Positions 1 through 6,466 of a stretch of 7,765 nucleotides of DNA are shown piece after piece (position 1 is the first letter of the stretch; each line of letters opens with the position of its first letter). This stretch comes from Myxococcales bacterium. Lineage in GTDB: Bacteria; Myxococcota; Polyangia; Fen-1088. The DNA lies in assembly GCA_003155465.1 (NCBI GenBank), contig PMCR01000215.1:1-7765 (forward strand), in the 5' to 3' direction. The notes beneath the pieces are model-generated. The model was not told the origin of the DNA. It did no database searches and saw only the letters and a program-made list of their open reading frames with translations. Position numbers and translations under genes: made by a program.

Positions 1-925
<925 letters not shown>

Positions 926-929
<4 letters not shown>

Positions 930-3322
930 CCGTCCCCCCGCGGTGGCAAAGTGTCGAGGAGTTGTTGGTACTCGAACCCATCGGCCAGGGCACGCAAGGC
1001 CCCGCCCGCCCGAGGGTCGTGGAGCGCGATCCGATCGATGAGCAAGAGCATGCGATCAAAGTCGCCCGCGGTGGTGGCGTCGCGCAGTCCGTTGGTCAAC
1101 TCCGCGGGAACGGCGCAAAGGGCGTCCCGCAGCGACCGCAGAGTCAACGGGATGCCCGTCACGGATCGGCCGACAGCGTCCTGCCGGAAGTACACGTATT
1201 CCACGCCCAGGCAGGCCCACAGCTTCTCGAACACCTCGGGCTCTCGCAGGGGTGTCCCGACCACATCGTCCGCGCCGGCCGCAAGGGCCTGCTCGCGCAC
1301 GGCCTCGCTGCCGCGACTGACCAACGCCACGACCGACGTCCGCTTTCCTCTCGGCGATGCCTTGAGCTGTCTGATTATCTCAAGACAAGGCTGCGGACGC
1401 GTGCCCAGGTCCACGAACACCACGTGAGCAGACCATTGTTCGAGAACTGACAAGACCTCGTCCACCTGCACGGCCCGTCGTGTCTCGAAGCCCACCGCGT
1501 CCAAGATCGAGACGAGCGGTTCGGGTCCGTCACGCACCTCACCGGCCACCAAGACGCGAAAGGCCACCTGCCCAGGCCGAATCCCCACCACCCGTCGCAC
1601 CGACCCTCTGCCGGCCGACAGGGCAGCACCGCCTTCCTCCAGACGGACGGCGACGTGAAAACAACTCCCCTTGCCGATCTGACTGTCGACGCTGATCGTG
1701 CCACCCATAAGGTGCACGAATTCACGAGTGATGGCGAGGCCCAGGCCGGCGCCCCCACCGGTGCGGGCGCCAGTGGAGGTCTGGACAAAGGCATCAAAGA
1801 TGCGGCCCAGGTCAGCGGCCGGAATGCCCGACCCGCTGTCCTGCACCTCCACCAGCAGGCGCCACGCAGCGTCCGGGGCGCGCTCGCTGCGCAGCCGCCA
1901 GATTACCTGGCCGTGCTCGGTGAACTTGATGGCGTTGCTGAGCAGGTTGGTGAATATCTGGCGCAACTTGTGTCCGTCACCCAGCACCACGAAGGGCACA
2001 TCCTCGGCCATCTCGACCCGAAACAGCAAGCCCTTGGCGTTGGTACGCAGGCGGAAGATGGCGGCCAAGTCCGAGACGAGATCGCGCAGGTCGAAGACGG
2101 CAACGCTCAACTCGACCCGGCCGGCCTCGATCTTGGACATGTCCAGAATGTCGTTGATCACCGCCAACAGGTGCTGGCCGCTGCGCACGATGGTGTCCAG
2201 GTGCTGACGCTGGGTGGAACCCAGGGCTCGATCCTTGAGCAGAAGTTGAGAGAAACCAAGGATGGCATTCATGGGGGTGCGAATTTCGTGCGACATGTTG
2301 GCCAGAAACAGGCTCTTCGCCTCGTGGGCCCGCTGGATGTTGGTCAACAACTCTCGCTCGCGACTCACGTCGCGAAACACGCATACCGCGCCGGCGGGCT
2401 CACCCCGGTCGTCCAGAAGTGGCGCCGCCGAAAGCGACATGACCACCTTCCGTCCTCCCAGATAGGAATGCGTGACCTCAAGCGGCGGCAAGGGTCGCCG
2501 GATGGCGCAGGCGCGGTCCACGGGACACCCGGCGCTGTCACACAACGGTCGACCCTCGCAGCGGCCATGGTGCAGAACCTCCGCGCAGGGTCGGCCGATG
2601 ACATCGATCCCCGACAGGCCGGTGATGGCTTCCGCCCCGGAATTCCACGACGTAATCCGGTGTTGTGGGTCAATGGTGAACACGCCGTCGGCAATGCTGC
2701 GCAGTACATTCTCGGCAAACTGCCTATGCAAGGCGATTTCGCCCGCCAGTTGCTCCGCGCGCAGGTGAATTTTCGACTCGCGTCGCTGCAGAGCCGCGAG
2801 TTGCTCCTTCTCGGCCGTTACATCACGCTGCATGCCCCAGGCGTAGATGAGCTGGCGATCTTCGATGACGCCGGTGATCGTGTTCGACGTCCACATCTTG
2901 CGACCGCGGCGGTCCACGTCGAGAACCTCGAAATCCGCTACCCGATAGCCGGCACGAATGAAGTCGCTCAGGCGCGCGATCTTCTCTTCTCGGGTACCGG
3001 CCATGTTGCCAACCATGGGTGCGCCGACCATCTCCTCTGCGCGCTCCAGGCCGTACATCCGCGCGTAAGCATCGTTGCACTCGGCCACCACGACGTGGTC
3101 CAGCAGCCACTCGGCCTGCTTGCGTTCCGGCCAATCGATGGACAACTTGGGATAGCCGTCGTAGCGAACGACCCCCACGGTGCGCATCTGCAGAAAGCCA
3201 CGGAAGCTCGACTCCAGTGCCCTGCGCTCGCTCAGAGCGAATTCCAACTCGGCCACCCGTTTGCGCAGGCTGCCAAACTCGGCCTCGTCCTCTGCCGGAA
3301 TGTGCTGGGTACTATCCGTCAT
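926..3322 (-). CDS. Soluble PAS-PAS hybrid histidine kinase with degenerate receiver
   Basis: 798 residues with no membrane segment or signal peptide, so a cytosolic sensor. Order: N-terminal coiled-coil-like stretch (15-45); PAS 1 (about 50-170, with AECNDAYARMYG and a closing AWGMQRDVTAEKE); second helix (171-200); PAS 2 (about 200-322) with a cysteine cluster C246, C255, C261, C266, C272; HisKA with FLANMSHEIRTPMNAILGFS (phospho-accepting H345); HATPase with N-box N459/N463, G1 DSGSGIP (D495), F-box IFDAF and G2 GGGAGLGL (522-529). Residues 585-710 are receiver-like: D638 is kept, but the acidic pair is G594/E595 and the usual Lys of TKP is T690, so phosphorylation there is doubtful. A helical tail (720-792) follows, as often seen after receivers in hybrid kinases. 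The start ATG has only a weak SD. It probably phosphorylates the overlapping HD-GYP regulator. It is divergent from nrfHA. The ligand is unknown. Confidence 0.95.
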
Positions 3323-3405
3323 GGGGCGAACGCCTGACCACGGCCAGGCATCCGGATGGCCCCAAGCATAGCGCAGAACTAGTCACTATGGAACGACCGA
3401 CGCCA

Positions 3406-3425
3406 ATTCGCCGCCGATTCGCCGC
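3406..3425. repeat. Tandem direct repeat of attcgccgc, 11-base period
   Basis: The nonamer attcgccgc occurs at 3406-3414 and again at 3417-3425. The 11-base spacing is about one helical turn, which is the arrangement expected of a dimeric regulator site. It lies about 85 bases upstream of the nrfH region. A function as an operator is inference. Confidence 0.35.
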
Positions 3426-3475
3426 GAAACCGGAGTAGCCCTGTCCCATTTTTGGTCGGCCCTTTCTCGGTGCGC

Positions 3476-3481
3476 AGGAGG
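3476..3481 (+). promoter_or_regulatory. Strong Shine-Dalgarno AGGAGG upstream of nrfH
   Basis: A near-ideal anti-16S match. The first usual in-frame start, GTG 3508, is 26 bases downstream, too far for normal initiation. At normal spacing (8 bases) the in-frame codon is ATA at 3490-3492, and no ATG, GTG or TTG lies at that distance in any frame. CTCC at 3500-3503 could pair with GGAG at 3477-3480 and mask the site. Confidence 0.4.
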
Positions 3482-3490
3482 CCGACACGA

Positions 3491-3496
3491 TATACT
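3491..3496 (+). promoter_or_regulatory. TATACT, possible -10 box for nrfHA
   Basis: A close match to TATAAT in a GC-rich stretch. The region 16-18 bases upstream (around 3467-3474) does not resemble TTGACA. If used, transcription would begin near 3503, only a few bases before GTG 3508, giving a leaderless or almost leaderless nrfH message. It could equally be chance. Confidence 0.25.
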
Positions 3497-3507
3497 GCGC
3501 TCCCGCC

Positions 3508-4080
3508 GTGTTCCGTCGAGCTGCGCTCAACCCGACCTTTCTCGCCGCCCTGACCGGTGTTCTGGCGGGCGCGGCCGCCGGCGTCGGCGGATTCACTTTC
3601 TTCTACGCCAAGGGCGCCTCGTACCTGACCAACAGTCCCAAGGCCTGCGCGAATTGCCACGTCATGTACGAACAGTTCGACGGCTGGGTCAAGGGCAGCC
3701 ACCGCGCGGTCGCTGTGTGCAATGACTGCCACACGCCGCCCGGCTTTCTGGCCAAGTACTTCACCAAGGGCATGAACGGCTTCTTCCACTCTTTTGCCTT
3801 CACCACCGGCCGCTTCCCCGAGCACATCCGCATCACGGAACGCAACCGCCGGGTGACCGAGTCCGCCTGCCGCCACTGCCACGCGGCCGTGGTGGCGGTC
3901 ATCGAAGGATCCACGGGACGCGGGCCGGCAAACTGCCTGGCCTGCCACCCCGGAGTGGGACACATGGAATCCGCCGCCTTCGGCTCGGTTCCGCCCGGCT
4001 TCCGCGCCCGCGCCGACATCCCCCTTTCGAGCGAACCGGCGCACCAATCTTCTGCACTCCTCGCTCACCGCCGACCGTAA
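3508..4080 (+). CDS. nrfH: NrfH, tetraheme cytochrome c quinol dehydrogenase (nitrite reductase small subunit)
   Basis: 190 residues from the GTG, in the NapC/NrfH family. It begins with a membrane anchor at about residues 10-33, then four heme c motifs: CANCH (47-51), CNDCH (71-75), CRHCH (121-125) and CLACH (143-147). The first is followed by V-M, giving the CXXCHXM signature in which Met (here M53) serves heme 1 in known NrfH. The segment GSHRAVAVCNDCHTPPG and NGFFHSFAFTTG fit the family. At the position of the conserved Asp in KARDGWNH-type sequences there is N90. The protein would oxidise membrane quinol on the periplasmic face and feed electrons to NrfA, encoded 10 bases downstream. The last 25 residues lack family features. 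The start is uncertain: the frame is open back to 3439, and the strong SD fits a start near 3490 better than GTG 3508. Confidence 0.93.
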   Translation: MFRRAALNPTFLAALTGVLAGAAAGVGGFTFFYAKGASYLTNSPKACANCHVMYEQFDGWVKGSHRAVAVCNDCHTPPGFLAKYFTKGMNGFFHSFAFTTGRFPEHIRITERNRRVTESACRHCHAAVVAVIEGSTGRGPANCLACHPGVGHMESAAFGSVPPGFRARADIPLSSEPAHQSSALLAHRRP

Positions 4081-4090
4081 GGACAAGCCC

Positions 4091-5515
4091 ATGACCGACG
4101 AGAAAAAAGCCGCCCCTGCCCACCTCGCGCGACGTTTCGTGCTGGTCGGCGTGTTCTCCGCGCTGGCCGCGGTAGGCGTCACCGCCCTGCTGGTCAACAT
4201 TGCCGAGCGAAAACAGGAATCGCGCAATCCCTTCTTCCGCGTGGTCGAGATCACCGACGAGACCACCGACCCGGCTCTATGGGGCAAGAACTTCCCCCTG
4301 CAGTACGACGGCTACCGCCGCACGGTGGACCAGCAACGGACCCGCTACGGCGGCAGCGAGGCTATCCCGCGCACTCCCACCGAGGCTGATCCGCGATCAG
4401 TGGTGGCCCAGTCGCGCCTGGAAGCAGACCCACGCCTACGCATCATGTGGGCCGGCTACGCCTTTTCGGTGGACTTCCGCGAGGACCGCGGCCACGCCTA
4501 CATGCTCGACGACCAGACCTTCACCGAACGCCAGAAAGTGGTCAAGCAGCCCGGCACCTGCCTCAACTGCCACGCCTCCATGGTCACGACCTACAAGAAG
4601 CTGGGCGACGGCGATGTGTGGAAGGGCTTCGCCAAGCTGAACGCCATGCCCTACTTCGAAGCGCGCAAGCTGGTCACCCACTCGGTCGCCTGCATCGATT
4701 GCCACGACCCGGCCACCATGGCGCTGCGGGTGACCCGGCCGGCGTTCATGGAAGGCATGGCCGCGCTCAAGGCGTCGCAGGGCGTGGCCAACTACGACGT
4801 CAACCGCGATGCCAGTCGGCAGGAGATGCGCGCCTTCGTGTGTGGCCAGTGCCACGACGAATACTACTTCAAGGGTCCGGAGAAGCGTCTTACCTATCCA
4901 TGGGCCAAGGGTCTGCGCGTCGACGACATCATCGTCTACTACGACGAGATCGGCTTTTCCGACTGGGTCCACAAAGAGTCAGGCGCACCCGTACTGAAGG
5001 CGCAGCACCCGGAGTTCGAGATGTGGAACCAGGGTGCCCACGCGCGCGCCGGGGTGGCCTGCGCGGACTGCCACATGCCGTACATGCGGGTGGGCGGTCT
5101 CAAGGTCAGCGACCACCACGTGCGCAGCCCGCTGCTCAACATCAACCGCTCCTGCCAGACCTGCCACAAGGCCGACGAAGCCGAATTGAAGGCGCGGGCC
5201 GAAACCATCCAGGACCGCACCTTCCAGATGCGCAACATCGCCATGGACGCCCTGCTGGCGCTCATCGCCGACATCAAGGAAGCCAAGGCCGCGGGCGAGT
5301 CCGAGGCAGCCGTGACGGCAGCCCAGACCCATCAGCGCCACGCCCAGTTCCGGCTGGATTTCATCGAGGCCGAGAACTCCATGGGCTTCCACGCCGCCCA
5401 AGAAGCCGCGCGCATCCTGGGCATGAGCATCGACGACAGCCGCCAGGGCCAGGTGGCACTACGGTCTTTGCGCCGGGCGGCGCCGGCTGCGGCCAAGCCC
5501 GACTACGCGAAGTAG
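4091..5515 (+). CDS. nrfA: NrfA, pentaheme cytochrome c nitrite reductase (ammonia-forming), CXXCH-type
   Basis: 474 residues, usual size. Residues 14-36 are a hydrophobic signal or anchor segment. Five heme motifs: CLNCH (157-161), CIDCH (201-205), CGQCH (251-255), CADCH (324-328) and CQTCH (355-359). Other family marks are WAGYAFSVDF with RGH (R133, probable active-site Arg), CGQCHDEYYF (E257 and Y258, calcium and active site), SDWVHK, KAQHPEFE (K303, Q305, active-site H306), CADCHMP and GFHAAQEA (H434, likely distal ligand). The first motif in classical NrfA is CXXCK; here the Lys is His, as in a known subgroup of NrfA. The reaction is six-electron reduction of nitrite to ammonium in the periplasm, with electrons from NrfH. 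The ATG is preceded by AAGGA at a 7-base gap and lies 10 bases after the nrfH stop, so the two are co-transcribed. Heme-lyase genes are not in the window. Confidence 0.96.
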   Translation: MTDEKKAAPAHLARRFVLVGVFSALAAVGVTALLVNIAERKQESRNPFFRVVEITDETTDPALWGKNFPLQYDGYRRTVDQQRTRYGGSEAIPRTPTEADPRSVVAQSRLEADPRLRIMWAGYAFSVDFREDRGHAYMLDDQTFTERQKVVKQPGTCLNCHASMVTTYKKLGDGDVWKGFAKLNAMPYFEARKLVTHSVACIDCHDPATMALRVTRPAFMEGMAALKASQGVANYDVNRDASRQEMRAFVCGQCHDEYYFKGPEKRLTYPWAKGLRVDDIIVYYDEIGFSDWVHKESGAPVLKAQHPEFEMWNQGAHARAGVACADCHMPYMRVGGLKVSDHHVRSPLLNINRSCQTCHKADEAELKARAETIQDRTFQMRNIAMDALLALIADIKEAKAAGESEAAVTAAQTHQRHAQFRLDFIEAENSMGFHAAQEAARILGMSIDDSRQGQVALRSLRRAAPAAAKPDYAK

Positions 5516-5556
5516 CGTTGGCGGCCTTGTGCCGCATTGCAAAAACTGCCTTGGTT

Positions 5557-5650
5557 TGGCGGAGAGGGTGAGATTCGAACTCACGATACAGGTTTTCGCC
5601 CGTATAACGGTTTAGCAAACCGCCGCCTTCGGCCTCTCGGCCACCTCTCC
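5557..5650 (-). tRNA. tRNA-Ser (anticodon GCU)
   Basis: A full cloverleaf of 94 bases: 7-bp acceptor GGAGAGG/CCTCTCC, a D arm beginning GCCGAGAGG, anticodon stem GCGGT/ACCGT with loop TTGCTAA (anticodon GCT at 5614-5616), a long class-II variable arm (ATACGGG/CCTGTAT, with one G-T pair), and T arm GTGAG-TTCGAAT-CTCAC. The discriminator is G and CCA is encoded (5557-5559). It reads AGC/AGU serine codons. It converges with nrfA, with 41 bases between the nrfA stop and the CCA end. Confidence 0.97.
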
Positions 5651-5666
5651 GTGGGTGCTTGGTACT

Positions 5667-5692
5667 ACTTGAGATCCGGGCAGATCTCAAGT
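5667..5692. repeat. Perfect inverted repeat, 10-bp arms
   Basis: acttgagatc (5667-5676) and gatctcaagt (5683-5692) around cgggca. In minus-strand sense it lies 16 bases upstream of tRNA-Ser(GCU), where it could be a processing hairpin or a regulator site. No T-run on either side. Confidence 0.7.
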
Positions 5693-5880
5693 GCGAAGGT
5701 CCACGCGTTGGCGAAGGCGGGCTCCCCCTTCGGGGGCTTCCGGACGGACAGCCCACCCTGCCCACCCCGCGCGCTGCGCGCGCGCCCTCGTTGCCCGCCA
5801 GAGCCAGAGCGCAAGGGTTTGGCGAGGCCGAGCGAAGCGAGCGGGGAGTCGGTGGCGTGTGGGGGGCCGAAGGGCAAAGC

Positions 5881-5905
5881 GAACCCTCTCAAAGTTCCCA
5901 TCTCA
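5881..5905. repeat. 25-base direct repeat, copy 1
   Basis: Matches 5962-5986 at 23 of 25 positions, period 81. The two differences (AA here, GG in copy 2) reduce the hairpin from 9 bp to a 4-bp GAAC/GTTC stem. Confidence 0.75.
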
Positions 5906-5961
5906 GTCGCGTGGGGAGCCGGCGAGCTTCGCTCGCCGCGGACCTTCGCGGGAGGGTTTGG

Positions 5962-5986
5962 GAACCCTCTCAGGGTTCCCATCTCA
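5962..5986. repeat. 25-base direct repeat, copy 2, includes a 9-bp hairpin
   Basis: Second copy of the repeat at 5881-5905. With two flanking bases it forms gggaaccct-ctc-agggttccc (5960-5980), a perfect 9-bp stem with a 3-base loop, 11 bases beyond the mature 3' end of tRNA-Ser(UGA). The position suits 3'-end processing or attenuation, though no T-run follows. Confidence 0.75.
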
Positions 5987-5991
5987 ATGAG

Positions 5992-6079
5992 AGGAGGAGA
6001 AGGGATTCGAACCCTTGGCGCCCTTTTGAGGCGCTACGGTTTTCAAGACCGTCGCCTTCGACCACTCGGCCACTCCTCC
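5992..6079 (-). tRNA. tRNA-Ser (anticodon UGA)
   Basis: A full class-II cloverleaf of 88 bases without CCA: 7-bp acceptor GGAGGAG/CTCCTCC, D arm GCCGAGTGG...GGC, anticodon stem ACGGT/ACCGT with loop CTTGAAA (anticodon TGA at 6043-6045), variable-arm stem GCGCC/GGCGC, and T arm AAGGG-TTCGAAT-CCCTT. It reads UCA and probably other UCN codons. Unlike its neighbour, CCA is not encoded (the 3' flank is TCTC) and the discriminator base is T rather than the G usual in bacterial tRNA-Ser. It lies upstream of tRNA-Ser(GCU) in the same direction, so the two may share a transcript. Confidence 0.96.
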
Positions 6080-6097
6080 CTGTATGTCTCCTTCGAG

Positions 6098-6103
6098 AAT
6101 ATA
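6098..6103 (-). promoter_or_regulatory. TATATT, possible -10 box for the tRNA-Ser pair
   Basis: On the minus strand TATATT ends 18 bases before the 5' end of tRNA-Ser(UGA), which would place transcription start about 11 bases upstream of the mature tRNA. No clear TTGACA lies at 16-18 bases. The local AT-rich patch in GC-rich DNA supports a promoter. Confidence 0.35.
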
Positions 6104-6139
6104 CGATATGTCGCGAGTGTGCTGGTGATGCGTGTAGCC

Positions 6140-6171
6140 TCAGAACTCTGAACCCACCCTCAGAGTTCTGA
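6140..6171. repeat. Perfect inverted repeat, 12-bp arms with 8-base loop
   Basis: tcagaactctga (6140-6151) and tcagagttctga (6160-6171) flank acccaccc. Each arm is itself almost a palindrome (TCAGA..TCTGA). There is no following T-run on either strand. It lies between the tRNA promoter region and the possible gene remnant, so it could be a terminator for the minus strand, an operator, or a recombination remnant. Confidence 0.7.
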
Positions 6172-6176
6172 CGGAT

Positions 6177-6374
6177 CACGGTTATGGTCTGGTCAGTGGG
6201 CGTCGTGGAGATCTGCGCGCCCTGCACCGTGTACGAGCCGCTTTCGGTCAAGCTACCGCTGTCGAGAGTGACAGAGCAGGTGCAGTCAGCTGAACCCGAG
6301 CACCGAATCGACAAGATGCTGCTGCCCGCCACCGCATGTCCCTGTCGCCTCAGGATTCTGAGTCTGCACCGCAT
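6177..6374 (-). pseudogene. Possible remnant of a secreted Cys-containing protein
   Basis: On the minus strand an open frame reads a stretch that looks like natural protein: SADCTCSVTLDSG followed by Ser/Thr/Gly-rich sequence ending ISTTPTDQTITV (roughly 6293-6177), with mostly G or C third positions. The composition resembles beta-rich domains of secreted or lipid-anchored proteins in Myxococcota. The first 20 codons look unlike protein, there is no convincing ribosome binding site, and the frame has no stop of its own before running through the tRNA-Ser(UGA) gene. An intact gene is therefore unlikely; it is either a truncated remnant or a chance open frame. Family not recognised. Confidence 0.28.
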
Positions 6375-6466
6375 CCATGTGCGCGTCGTTGCGAGGGAAT
6401 CGGACCAATGACCGCAGTGGGAGACTCGGCACGCGGATTGCTGCTACTGACCACACGGAGGACCAC

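Larger units (their letters stand above)
3323..3507. promoter_or_regulatory. Divergent intergenic region between the kinase gene and nrfHA
   Basis: These 185 bases separate two outward-facing genes and must carry both promoters unless transcription reads in from elsewhere. Visible elements are the 11-base tandem repeat at 3406-3425, AGGAGG at 3476-3481, TATACT at 3491-3496 and a 6-bp inverted repeat (3472-3477 with 3495-3500). On the minus strand TATGCT lies at about 3365-3370 as a possible -10 for the kinase gene, without a good -35. I found no clear FNR box, NarL heptamer cluster or well-matched sigma-54 -24/-12 element. Confidence 0.6.
5651..5991. repeat. Palindrome-rich spacer between the two tRNA-Ser genes
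   Basis: About 340 bases with no credible gene. It contains perfect inverted repeats at 5667-5692 (10-bp arms, 6-base loop), 5724-5736 (5-bp arms, TTC loop), 5768-5784 (7-bp arms, TGC loop), 5920-5938 (8-bp arms, TTC loop) and 5960-5980 (9-bp arms, CTC loop), plus a 25-base direct repeat (5881-5905, 5962-5986). A 10-base sequence, gcgaaggtcc (5693-5702), returns inverted at 5940-5949. None of the hairpins is followed by a T-run on either strand, so they are not textbook intrinsic terminators. They may act in processing of a tRNA precursor, or be a dispersed genomic repeat. Confidence 0.6.

Noticed and set aside
1655..3337. 560-codon plus-strand open frame opposite the kinase
   Set aside because: Long, but a mirror of the kinase codon bias on the other strand; no recognisable domain, while the minus strand has complete PAS, HisKA and HATPase motifs.
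3451..3468. Sigma-54-like TTGG...TTTC element before nrfH
   Set aside because: TGGTCG and TTTCT match the -24/-12 consensus poorly; the invariant GC at -12 is missing.
3379..4287. 302-codon minus-strand open frame across nrfH
   Set aside because: Antisense to a clear tetraheme cytochrome and overlapping the start of nrfA; low-complexity product.
5521..5535. GCGGC-cttgt-GCCGC hairpin after nrfA as terminator
   Set aside because: Only 5 bp and no T-run on the plus strand; too weak to call.
4447..5571. 374-codon plus-strand open frame inside nrfA
   Set aside because: A +1 frame of nrfA, rich in Arg, Gly and Pro, with no motifs.
5693..5949. A MITE bounded by gcgaaggtcc inverted repeats
   Set aside because: No target-site duplication and only 10-bp ends; kept as a question under the spacer finding rather than called as a mobile element.
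5665..5982. 105-codon minus-strand open frame with MGTLRGF twice
   Set aside because: The repeated peptide is just the 25-base DNA repeat read through; no ribosome binding site and low-complexity composition.
5537..6151. 204-codon plus-strand open frame with GEIRTHD-like and RRLRPLGH peptides
   Set aside because: This is the well-known false protein produced by translating the antisense strand of tRNA-Ser genes; it spans both tRNAs.
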